From positions 3,782,001-3,846,000 of the forward strand of contig OX359191.1 in assembly GCA_947172415.1 (NCBI GenBank): a stretch of DNA of 64,000 nt. The letters run 5' to 3'. Each line of letters begins with the position of its first letter. Position 1 is the stretch's first letter. The position numbers and the translations under genes were made by a program. The notes under the pieces are model-generated. The model saw only the letters and a program-made list of their open reading frames with translations, did no database searches and was not told the DNA's origin. This DNA is from Chondrosia reniformis. Lineage: Eukaryota; Porifera; Demospongiae; Chondrillida; Chondrillidae. Positions 1 through 10,190 of this stretch are shown one piece after another.

Positions 1-3000
1 ATAAGATATATAAAATATATAATACATATAAGATATATAATACATATATAAGATGTAGCCTTTTTTTTCTTGTTTGAGGACCCAACCTGGTATTGAACTA
101 GGGTATCCTCGTACCTTGTATCCAGACGATGTCATCCGTAACACCATCGGTCACGTGGGTTCCACAATATATGTTGTAAATGAAGTCCTATTTATATACC
201 ACTCACTTTTGACTCTACATATATATACAATATATAAGATATATAATATGCATATAAGATATATACAATATATACTACATATAAGATATATAATACATAT
301 ATAAGATGTTTGCTCTTTTTCTTTTTTCAGGACCCAAACTGGTATTGAATCAGGGCATCCTCGTACCTTGTCTCCAGACGTTGTCATCCGTAACACCATC
401 GGTCGCGTGGGTTCCACAATATATGTTGAAAATGAAGTCCTGTTTATATACCACTCACTTTTGACTCTACGTATATATGCAATATATAAGATATATAATA
501 TTCATATTAGATATATACAATATATATAACATATAAGGTATATAATATATATATATAAGATTTGTGCTTTTTTCTTTTTTCAGGACCCAACCTGGTATTG
601 AACCAGGGCATCCTCGTACCTTGTATCCAGACGATGTCATCCGTAACACCATCGGTCACCTGGCTTCCATAATATATGTTTTAAATGAAGTCCTATTTAT
701 ATACCCCTCACTTTTGACTCTACATATATATGCAATATATAAGATATATAATATGCATATGAGATATATACAATATATATTACATATAAGATATATAATA
801 CATATATAAGATGTATGCTCTTTTTTCTTTTTTCAGGACCCAAACTGGTATTGAATCAGGGCATCCTCGTACCTTGTCTCCAGACGTTGTCATCCGTAAC
901 ACCATCGGTCGCGTGGGTTCCACAATATATGTTGAAAATGAAGTCCTGTTTATATACCACTCACTTTTTACTCTACGTATATATGCAATCTATAAGATAT
1001 ATAATATTCATATTAGATATATACAATATATATAACATATAAGGTATATAATATATATATATAAGATGTGTGCTTTTTTCTTTTTTCAGGACCCAACCTG
1101 GTATTGAACCAGGGCATCCTCGTACCTTGTATCCAGACGATGTCATCCGTAACACCATCGGTCACCTGGCTTCCATAATATATGTTTTAAATGAAGTCCT
1201 ATTTATATACCCCTCACTTTTGACTCTACATATATATGCAATATATAAGATATATAATATGCATATGAGATATATACAATATATATTACATATAAGATAT
1301 ATAATACATATATAAGATGTATGCTTGTTTTTCTTTTTTCAGGTCACCCAACTTGGTATTGAACCAGGGCATCCTCGTACCTTGTATCCAGACGATGTCA
1401 TCCGTAACACCATCGGTGACGTGGCTTCCATAATATATGTTGTAAATGAAGTCGTATTTATATACCCCTCACTTTTGACTCTACATATATATGCAATAAA
1501 TAAAATATATAATATTCATATAAGATATATACAATATATATTACATAAAAGATATATAATACATATATAAAATGTATTCTCTTTTTTCTTTTTTCAGGAC
1601 CCAAACTGGTATTGAATCAGGGCATCCTCGTACCTTGTATCCAGACGATGTCATCCGTAACATCATCGGTCACGTGGGTCACCCAATATTTGTTGTAAAT
1701 GAAGTCCTATTTATATACCACTCACTTTTGACTCTACATATATATGCAATATATAAAATATATAATATGCATATAAGATATATACAATATATATTACATA
1801 TAAGATATATATATATAAGATGTATGCTTTTTTCTTTTTTCAAGGCCCTACCTGGTATTGAACCAGGGCATCCTCGTACCTTGTATCCAGACGATGTCAT
1901 CCGTAACACCATCGGTCATGTGGGTCACCCATTATTGTTGTAAATGAAGTCCTATTTATATACCACTTACTTTTGGCTCTACGTATATATGCAATATATA
2001 AGATATATAATATGCATATAAGATATATACAATATATATTACATATATATAAGATATATAATACACATATAAGATCTATGCTTTTTTTTCTTTTTTCAGG
2101 ACCCAACCTGATATTTAACCAGGTCATCCTCGTACCTTGTATCAAGACGATGTCATCCGTAACACCATCGGTCACGTGTCTACCATAATATATGTTTTAA
2201 ATGAAGTCCTATTTATATACCCCTCACTTTTGACTCTACATATATATGCAATATATAAGATATATAATATGCATATAAGATATATACAATATATATTACA
2301 TATAAGATATATAATATATATGTAAGATGTATGCTTTTTTCTTTTTTCAAGACCCTACCTGGTATTGAACCAGGGCATCCTCGTACCTTGTATCCAGACG
2401 ATGTCATCCGTAACACCTTTGGTCACGTGGGTCACCCAATATTTGTTGTAAATGAAGTCCTATTTATATACCACTCACTTTTGACTCTACATATATATGC
2501 AATATATAAGATATATAATATGCATATAAGATATATACCATATATATTACATATAAGATGTACAATGCATATATAAGATGTATTCTCTTTTTTCTTTTTT
2601 CAGGAACAAAACTGGTATTGAACCAGGGCATCCTCGTACCTTGTATCCAGACAATGTCATCCGTAACACCATCGGTCACGTAGGTTCAACAATATATGTT
2701 GTAAATGAAATCCTATTTATATACCACTCACTTTTTACTCTTCATATATATCCAATATATAAGATATATAATAGGCATATAAGATATTTTAAATACACAT
2801 TACATATAAGATATATAATTCATATATAAGATGTATGCTTTTTTTCTCTTTTCAGGACCCAACCTGGTATTGAACCAGGGCATCCTCGTACCTTGTATCC
2901 AGACGATGTCATCCGTAACACCATCGGTCACGTGGCTACCATAATATATGTTGTAAATGAAGTCCTATTTATATACCACTCACTTTTGACTCTACATATA

Positions 3001-3535
3001 TATCCAATATATAAGATATATAATATTCATAAAAGATATATACAATATATATTACATATAAGATGTATAATACATATATAAGATGTATTATCTTTTTTCT
3101 TTTTTCAAGACCCTACCTGGTATTGAACCAGGGCGTCCTCGTACCTTGTATCCAGACGATGTCATTCGTAACACCACCGGTCACGTGGGTCACCCAATAT
3201 ATTTTGTAAATTAAGTCCTATTTATATACCCCTCACTTTTGACTCTGCATATATATGCAATATATAAGATATATACAATATATATTACATATAAGATATA
3301 TAATACATATATAAGATGTATTCTCTTTTTTCTTTTTTCAGGACCCAACCTGGTATTGAACCAGGGCATCCTCGTACCTTGTATCCTGACGATGTCATTC
3401 GTAACACCATCGGTCACATGGGTCACCCAATATAAGTTGTAAATTAAGTCCTATTTATATACCACTCACTTTTGACTCTACATATATATGCAATATATAA
3501 GATATAATATGCATATAAGATATATACAATATATA
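1..3535. repeat. Satellite 1 array, ~253-bp monomers (block 1)
   Basis: About 14 head-to-tail monomers of roughly 253 bp. Each has an AT-rich half of ATATATAAGATATATAA-like steps and a conserved non-AT core running from a pyrimidine tract ending in CAG, through CCTGGTATTGAACCAGG, to GGTCACGTGGGT. The period was read from the spacing of the ACCTTGTAT motif. Short open frames occur because the conserved core lacks stops in some frames; they repeat with the monomer and are not genes. On the minus strand the core is tRNA-like. Most monomers in this block have the variant CAGGACCCAACCTGG at the core start. Confidence 0.95.
312..1324. repeat. Two-monomer higher-order duplication in satellite 1
   Basis: Two adjacent units of 506 bp, each two monomers long, meet near 818 and are almost identical, including diagnostic variants such as GTCTCCAGACGTTGTC and GGTCGCGTGGG. 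Neighbouring monomers differ from each other much more. This indicates a recent tandem duplication of a dimer rather than monomer-by-monomer amplification. Confidence 0.85.
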
Positions 3536-3548
3536 CAGTGGAACCTCC
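3536..3548. repeat. Tigger-1 left terminal inverted repeat
   Basis: CAGTGGAACCTCC, perfectly inverted relative to the right end and preceded by the TA target duplication at 3534-3535. After these 13 bp similarity weakens but GGACACC motifs recur on both sides. Confidence 0.92.
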
Positions 3549-3700
3549 CTTAACGGGCACCTCCTGATAGCGGACACCTCGCTAGTGCGGACCCATTGTT
3601 GCGGTCCCGATTGAAAAGCCATTAACCACGATACAATGGCACCCTCCCAAATGCGGACACCTCTCTATTCCGTATTGCGGACACGTAAATAGGTCCCAAC
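3549..3700. promoter_or_regulatory. Tigger-1 left subterminal iterated motifs
   Basis: Repeated GCGGACACCTC-like motifs follow the terminal repeat: AGCGGACACCTC, TGCGGACCC, TGCGGACACCTC and TTGCGGACACG. Related GGACACC motifs lie just inside the right end (about 6110-6165). Iterated subterminal motifs are typical binding sites for transposon proteins. Whether transposase or the HIRAN protein binds them is unknown. Confidence 0.6.
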
Positions 3701-3703
3701 GTA

Positions 3704-3709
3704 TTTATT
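3704..3709 (-). promoter_or_regulatory. Possible polyadenylation signal for HIRAN-1
   Basis: On the minus strand AATAAA lies about 50 bp beyond the HIRAN-1 stop codon. This suits a separate transcript from the leftward gene. Confidence 0.5.
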
Positions 3710-3759
3710 ATTATACAAAATAAACTATATAATATGGACAGTATAAATAAGTGTAAGTT

Positions 3760-4173
3760 TCAGTCAGATGATTCTGGCAAGAGCGATCTTTCTGTGAGTC
3801 TTGACAGCATCCCTTCGAGCCGTTGAATATACTTTTGTGGCCCATACAGACGATAAACACAAGGGACTTCCAGTCCATACCCAGCGCCGCGATTGACCCT
3901 TTCCCCAGTAATTTCGACCATACCTTTGTTGCAGTCTCTCGCAAGGAATGACGAGATAAGCGGAGCAAAATTGTATGGAATATACCCGACTATTGTACCG
4001 TCCGCCTTTAATATCGCAACAGCGCACTTATCCCGACAATTTTCGGGCTCTCTCTTCAGGTTTAACATCTGTCCAGTTCTTGGTTGCCAGTGTTCTTGGT
4101 AGGCATGAGCTCCTCTTACAAAAGTACGAATCTCGCAGAAATCTGAAGTCACTTCTGCTGGCTGACTTGCCAT
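3760..4173 (-). CDS. HIRAN-domain protein encoded by Tigger-1
   Basis: A 137-residue protein that is essentially one HIRAN domain. Seen: FVRG-HAY at residues ~18-25, LKREPEN ~38-44 with a following D-AVAI strand, GTIVGYIP ~60-67, and a conserved tail containing VNRGAGYGLEVPC. These match HIRAN strands (F-x-G-x-x-Y; L-x-x-EP-N-x-D; VGYIP). In HLTF this fold binds 3'-OH single-stranded DNA ends; here there is no helicase or nuclease attached. The start is the ATG with A at -3 and G at +4; a longer frame upstream would run into the transposase gene and has no domain. It is transcribed away from the transposase with about 100 bp between the starts. The frame is intact while the transposase is broken. 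Binding to element or gap ends is inference. Confidence 0.88.
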   Translation of the reverse strand: MASQPAEVTSDFCEIRTFVRGAHAYQEHWQPRTGQMLNLKREPENCRDKCAVAILKADGTIVGYIPYNFAPLISSFLARDCNKGMVEITGERVNRGAGYGLEVPCVYRLYGPQKYIQRLEGMLSRLTERSLLPESSD

Positions 4174-4274
4174 AGTCGTGGTTCCTTTGTGGTACACACA
4201 ATCAAAGGGCAAGGGCAAGGTGATTGACCTAGGCCTTGCCCTTTGACTGTTCAACACGTGTATGTTAGTGCAAA
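4174..4274. promoter_or_regulatory. Divergent promoter region with 13-bp dyad
   Basis: The 101 bp between the two divergent start codons contain a perfect inverted repeat, TCAAAGGGCAAGG at 4202-4214 and CCTTGCCCTTTGA at 4234-4246, with a 19-bp spacer. A dyad centred between two divergent genes is a plausible shared operator or core promoter site. No TATA box is obvious. Confidence 0.55.
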
Positions 4275-5946
4275 ATGGCTCTTTCCACCACAAAAAAGCG
4301 CAATGAACTGTCACTTCAGAAAAAGTATGAGTTACTGCAGATGGCAGAGAAGAACCCAACACTGGGAGTTAGAAAACTGGCTGAATACTTTAGCATTGGC
4401 AAGACACAGGCATCCACCATCCTGAAAAACAAGGTTACCATTCTTGAAAGTTATGAGGGTAATGCCTCCAGTGACATATGTCGTTCTCTAAAGAGGGCAC
4501 GTACCTCACAATTTGCTGATGTCAATGATCGGCTGTACGATTGGTACCTCATGGCTGTTCATAAGAACATCTATCCTGATGGTCCCAAGATATGTCAAAA
4601 AGCCAAGGAGATTGCACAGCACCTGGACATCTCTGACTTCAAGGCATCCAATGGGTGGCTAGAAAAATGGAAATTGAAACACAACATTCGACAGATGACC
4701 ATTAGTGGGGAGTCAGGCGAAGTCAAAGGTGAAACGGTTGACTCTTGGAAAGAGCGCATCCCAGAGATAATTCATGGTTACAGTGCCAAGGATATCTGGA
4801 ACATGGACAAAACAGGCTGCTTCTGGAGGGCTTTGCCAGACAAAGGCTTAGGACAGAAGGGGAAGTTATGCAAAGGGGGCAAGAGTTGCAAACAGAGGGT
4901 GACAGTAGCATTTTTTGTAAATGCTGCAGGAGGCAAAGAAGGTATCAAACCAATTGTTGTCTGGACATCTGAAAACCTTCGATGCTTCAAGGGAGTGGAT
5001 AAAAGTTGCTTACTAGTGAGCTTTTACAGCCAGGCAAAGTCCTGGATGACAGGAGACATTATGCACCGTGTCCTTCTCAAGGTAAACAATCAATTGAAGT
5101 CACAAAGCCGCTCAATTGCACTGCTAATGGATAATGCTGGATGCCACCCACAAAATCTTTTAGGAAAATACAGCAACATCAAAATCCTGTTTCTTCCTCC
5201 TAACACCACCTCAGTTCTTCAGCCCCTTGACCTTGGAATCATCAAGAACTTCAAGGTACACTATCGTAAGCTTCTCATGCAGCATGTCCTTGCCAAAATT
5301 GAGGAGTGCTCAAGCGCTCATGAAGTGGTCAAGTCAGTCAACATCCTACTAGCATGCAGATGGGTTGCACAGGCATGGGAGTTGGTGTCATCTGACACCA
5401 TTAAAAATGCTTCCGAAAGGCTGGGGTTGTCAACTCTGATTTTGATCCACGATTGATGTCAATATAGCTGATGACCCATTTGCAGATCTGGAAGTAGACA
5501 GTGAGACAGGAGAGCTAGAAGACATGATCAAAGGGATCAGATCTAGAGATTGCTGCTCTGCGGATGAGTTTACCACTGCTGATGAAGACCTACCTGTTTG
5601 TCAGGACTATGCTGATGACAGCTGGGAGGATGACTTCCTAGCTGATATTGCTCCAAGCAAGAAGAAGAAAGATTCTGATGAGAACCAAGAACAGGAAGAT
5701 GAGGAGGAGGAGGAGGAAGAGGAGAATGGGGAGGGAGATTCTTTCTGCACGCCTGTGCTACCCAAGCTAACAACCTTTCACCAAGCAATGCAGAGCCTAG
5801 ATGATGTTGCTGCATTTTTAGATTACAAGGGGTACACTTCTGAAGCAACAGAAATTAGCCGTGTAACAAATGTGGTTGCAGCACTTCACTACTCTGCGCT
5901 TACTAAAGCCAGGCAGACAACATTGGATGATTATTTCCATAAATAG
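4275..5946 (+). pseudogene. Tigger-1 pogo/Tigger transposase, frameshifted
   Basis: A DDD transposase of the pogo/Tigger (CENP-B-like) family. The first open part has 393 residues: N-terminal helix-turn-helix (~7-62), second CENP-B-type DNA-binding domain (~82-137, including SNGWLEKWKLKH) and a DDE core with D178 (WNMDKTG), D286 (LLMDNAGCHP) and D319 (LQPLDLGII), giving a DD32D spacing. Close relatives have DETG at the first site; K here is unusual. Near 5403-5460 the frame changes twice. After an A run the family-like segment beginning CFRKAG is in another frame, and the acidic C-terminal part (poly-E, 5524-5946) is in a third. The catalytic core is intact but the protein is split. The start has A at -3 and G at +4. 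Confidence 0.9.
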
Positions 5947-6161
5947 TGTGGTTTAGCAGTGTATCATGACAGTAGCATTTCTGTGTTTACTAAATGCATA
6001 TATTTTGGCTACACTATAGAATATTAACAATATGTTTGTAATTACATTGCCAATCTTTGCATATAAATGTAATTAATACATATTTAATGGCAAACCTCTG
6101 AAATCAGGACACCTCCATAATCAGGACACTTGGATCTGGTCCCGAGGGTGTCCTTATTATG

Positions 6162-6174
6162 GAGGTTCCACTGT
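6162..6174. repeat. Tigger-1 right terminal inverted repeat
   Basis: GGAGGTTCCACTG, the exact inverse of the left end, followed by TA. The roughly 200 bp between the transposase stop and this repeat hold no gene, only AT-rich sequence and GGACACC motifs. Confidence 0.92.
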
Positions 6175-8691
6175 ATTACATATAAGATATATAATACATA
6201 TATAAGATGTATGCTTTTTTTCTTTTTTCAGGACCCAACCTGGTATTGAACCAGGTCATCCTCGTAACTTGTATCCAGACGATGTCATCCGTAACACAAT
6301 CGGTCACGTGGGTTCCACAATATATGTTGCAAATGAAGTCCTATTTATATATCACCCACTTTTGACTCTACATATATTTGTAATATATAAGATATGTAAT
6401 ATACATATAAGATATATACAATATATCTTATATATAAGATATATAATACATAAATAAGATGTATACTTTTTTTCTTTTTTCAGCTGACCCAGCCTGGTAT
6501 TGAACCAGGGAATCCTCGTACCTTGTATCCAGACGATGTTATCCGTAACTCGATCTGTCACGTGGGTCCTCCAATATAAATTGGAAATGAAGTCCTATTT
6601 ATATAACACAAATTTTGACCCTATATATATATGTAATATATAAGATATATAATATGCATATAACATAAATACTATATATATAATATATACATATGATATA
6701 GAATACAAATATATGATGTATATATTTTTTTTAGGTGACCCAGTCTGGTATTGAACCAGGGCATCCTCGTATCTTGTATCCAGACGATGTCATCCGTAAC
6801 ACCATCAGTCACGTGGGTCACCCAATATATATTGTAAATTAAGTCCTTTTTATATCACTCACTTTTGACCCTACATATATATGTAATGTATAAGATATAT
6901 AATATGCATATAAGATAGGTACAATATATATAATATATAGGATGTATTAAACATATATAAGATGTATACATTTTTTTTCCTTTTCAAATGACCCAGCCTG
7001 GTATTGAACCAGGGTATCCTCGTACCTTGTATCCAGACGATGTCATCCGTAACACCATCGGTCTCATGGGTCACACAATATATGTTGTTAATTAAGTCCT
7101 TTTTTATATCACTAACTTTTACTCTACATATATAAGTAATATATAAGATATATAAAATACATGCAAGATATATACAATCTATATTATATATAAGATATAT
7201 AATACATATATCAGATGTCTGCTTTTTTCTTTTTTCAGGTGACCCAGCCTAGTATTTAACCAGGGCATCCTCGTACCTTGTATCCAGACGATGTCATCCG
7301 TAACATCATCGGTCACTTGGGTCACCCAATATATGTTGTAAATCAAGTCCTATTTATATAACACAAATTTTGACCCTACATATATATGTAATATATAAGA
7401 TATATAATATGCATATAAGATAAATACTATACATATAATATATATATGATATATAATACAAATATAAGATGTATACTATTTTCTTTTTACAGGTGACCCA
7501 GCCTGGTATTGAACCAGGGCCTCCTCGTACCTTTTATCCAGACGATGTTATCCGTAACCCCATCAGTCACGTAGGTCACCCAATATATGTTGTAAATGAA
7601 GTCCTATTTATATAACACACACTTTTGAACTTACATATATAAGTAAAATATAAGATATATAATATGCATATAAGACAAATACAATATATTTTATTTATAA
7701 AATATATAATACGTATATGAAATGTGTACTTTTATCTTTTTTCAAATGACCCAGCCTGGTATTGAACCAGGGCATCCTCATACCTTGTATCCAGATGATG
7801 TAATCCGTAACACCATCGGTCACGTGGGTTACATGTAAATGAAGTCCTATTTATATATTACTCACTTTTGACTCTACATATATATGTAATATATAAGATA
7901 TATAATATGCATATAAGATATGTACTTTATATATTATATATAAGATATTTTATAAAATATATAAGATGTATACTTTTTTCTTTTTTCAAATGACCCAGCC
8001 TGGTATTGAACCAGGGCATACTCGTACCTTGTATCCAGACGATTTCATCCGTAACACCATCGGTCACGTGAGTCACCCCATATATGTTGTGAATTAAGTC
8101 CTATTTATATATCACTCACTTTTTACTCTACATATGTGTAATATATATATATAGGATAAATAACACACATATCAGATATATGCTATATATATTATATATA
8201 AGATATATAATAATTATTTAAAATGAATATTTTTTTCTTTTTTCAGGTGACCCAGCCTGGTATTGAACCAGGGCATCCTCGTACCTTGTCTCCAGACGAT
8301 GTCATCCGTAACACCATCGGCCATGTAGGTCACCCAATATATGTTTTAAGTGAAGTCCTATTTATATAACAAAAATTTAGACCCTACATATATATGTAAT
8401 ATATAAGATATATAATATGCATATAAGATAAATACTATATATATATTATATATATATGATATATAATACAAATATAAGATGCATACTTTTTTCTTTTTTC
8501 AGGTGACCCAGCCTTGTTTTAAACCAAGGCCTCCTCATACCTTGAATCCAGACGATGTCATCCGTAACACCATCGGTCACGTGGGTCACCCAATATATGT
8601 TGTAAATGAAGTCCTATTTATATATCACTCACTTTTGACTCTACATATGTGTAATATATATATAAGATATATAACAAACATATCAGATATA
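6175..8691. repeat. Satellite 1 array (block 2)
   Basis: About ten monomers continuing the array after Tigger-1. Most use the variant CAGGTGACCCAGCCTGG, which restores a perfect acceptor-stem-like pairing with GGGTCACC at the other end of the core. Some monomers have shortened AT-rich halves. No coding potential beyond repeat-derived frames. Confidence 0.93.
8679..8691. repeat. PLE-1 target site duplication, left
   Basis: CATATCAGATATA, repeated exactly at 10281-10293 on the far side of the PLE. A related satellite unit without the insertion reads CATATCAGATTTATGC at 13572. Confidence 0.85.
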
Positions 8692-8749
8692 AAAAAGGTT
8701 AGGTTCTCTAATACCAGCGTTAAAAAGACAAAAAGAAACAAGTTTGTCT

Positions 8750-8791
8750 TGCCGACGTTTCGGTCAGGGTACTCTGACCTTCTTCAGGGCG
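8750..8791 (-). ncRNA. Hammerhead ribozyme motif, PLE-1 left inverted copy
   Basis: Inverted copy of the motif at 10149-10190. On the minus strand: CTGAAGA, a stem II close to GGTCAG/CTGACC, GAAAC, GTC. The loop differs slightly from the right copy. It is the minimal type I hammerhead form reported in PLE pLTRs. Confidence 0.7.
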
Positions 8792-8995
8792 AAAAATGAA
8801 GCTAGTGTGAGTATTTGTCACTATATAGCCTTGCATCCCATCAAGTGCTGTCACTGGGATTGTCAGTTGGTGCCACAGATCTTTGGTTGGATCCACAGTT
8901 TGTGTTCTTCAATACGGCCATCCAGCATCTAGGCAGCTCCAGACCTCCTTCCCTGTTGAGGGATGGGTGGTTCAGTCCAATGTGGATGGCTGGGA

Positions 8996-10099
8996 GAGTT
9001 CTTCGAGCAACGGGAAGGAGCAGCAATGGGCTCACCTGTCTCTGCTGTGGTGGCAGACCTGTACATGGAGTTCTTCGAGGAACTGGCACTTAGAACTGCC
9101 CCCATGAAGCCCCGCCTCTGGAAGAGGTACGTAGACGACACCTGCTGCATCGTGAAGAAGGGCACAATGGAAGAGCTCCTGACCCACCTGAACAATGTGC
9201 GACCGTCCATCAGGTTCACTGTGGAGGTGGAGAAGGACGGAAGACTCCCCTTTCTTGACACCTTGCTCCGGAGGAGGGATGATGGCAGCCTGGACGTCAC
9301 CGTCTACAGGAAACCGACGCACACAGACCGGTACCTGGACTTCCACTCCCACCATCCACCCCAGGTCAAGAGGGGACTGGTCAAGTGCTTGTTCGACAGA
9401 GCCAGGACCATCACCACTGGACAGAACAACTTGCAGAAGGAAGAACACCATCTCACCAGAGTCCTGAGGCAGAATGGATACCCTGGTGCCTTCATCCGCT
9501 CATCTTCCAAACCCCCCAGACGGGACATGGAGGCAACCGAGACAACACCACTGGAAGAAGAGCACAGACCCCCACTGGTGATGTTCCCCTACACAGAGGG
9601 GGTCAGTGAAGATATCAGACGTGTCTGCATGAAGTTTGGTGTGAAGGTCATCTTCAGGTCTGGACACTCTCTCCGCTCCATGCTGACCAAAGTGAAGGAC
9701 CCCTTGCTGATGGAGAAGCAAGCCAAGGTGGTGTACCGCATCCCCTGCAGCTGTGGCGAGGTCTACATCGGAGAGACAGTGAGAAGACTGGAGACCAGAG
9801 TGAAGGAGCACAGAGATGCATGTCAGAAGGGAGCACTGGAGAAGTCAGCACTGGCGGAGCACGCATGGAAGAACCACCATCCAATCAAGTGGGAGGAAGT
9901 CTCCGTGGTTGACCGGGCCAGGACCGCCAAGGAGCTGCTAATAAAGGAAGCCATCCACATTGGACTGAACCACCCATCCCTCAACAGGGAAGGAGGTCTG
10001 GAGCTGCCTAGATGCTGGATGGCCGTATTGAAGAACACAAACTGTGGATCCAACCAAAGATCTGTGGCACCAACTGACAATCCCAGTGACAGCACTTGA
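8996..10099 (+). pseudogene. PLE-1 reverse transcriptase/GIY-YIG protein, 5'-truncated
   Basis: C-terminal part of a PLE polyprotein with no stop until its natural end. It begins inside the reverse transcriptase at EFFEQREGAAMGSP. The catalytic RYVDDT is at 9125-9142 and the YRKPTHTDRYL motif follows. The GIY-YIG nuclease domain starts around 9730 with the CSCGEVYIGET segment and continues with R and E-H motif residues (VKEHRDA). The N-terminal RT fingers are missing, so it cannot be an active RT alone. The open frame upstream of 8996 comes from the inverted 3' end copy and is not PLE protein. GC content is clearly higher than the satellite, as expected for coding sequence. Confidence 0.9.
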
Positions 10100-10148
10100 T
10101 GGGATGCAAGGCTATATAGTGACAAATACTCACACTAGCTTCATTTTT

Positions 10149-10190
10149 CGCCCTGAAGAAGGTCAGAGTACCCTGACCGAAACGTCGGCA
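10149..10190 (+). ncRNA. Hammerhead ribozyme motif, PLE-1 right end
   Basis: Core elements in order: stem I strand GCC, CTGAAGA (fits CUGANGA), stem II GGTCAG with loop AGTACC and CTGACC, GAAAC, then GTC with GGC closing stem I. Stem III is reduced to AC/GT, the weak stem III typical of PLE ribozymes, which are reported to work best as dimers. Predicted cleavage is after GTC. Confidence 0.75.

Larger units (their letters stand above)
3536..6174. mobile_element. Tigger-1: pogo/Tigger DNA transposon carrying a HIRAN gene
   Basis: A 2.6-kb DNA transposon inserted in satellite 1. The termini are an inverted CAGTGGAACCTCC / GGAGGTTCCACTG pair flanked by TA on both sides, the pogo/Tigger signature, and the interrupted satellite (CAATATA / TTACATATAAG) rejoins cleanly across it. 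Inside are two divergent genes, a HIRAN-domain protein on the minus strand and a DDD transposase on the plus strand. The transposase reading frame is broken near its C-terminal part, so this copy is probably not autonomous now. Confidence 0.93.

Noticed and set aside
1572..1943. Open frame of 123 codons and many similar ones of 60-90 codons in satellite 1
   Set aside because: They recur with the ~253-bp monomer, begin and end in the AT-rich part, occur on both strands and have no domain. They are repeat by-products.
9032..9451. Antisense frames of 100-140 codons within PLE-1 and similar ones in PLE-2 and the Tiggers
   Set aside because: They are shadows of GC-richer coding sequence on the other strand. 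Only the sense frames carry RT, GIY-YIG, HIRAN or DDE motifs.
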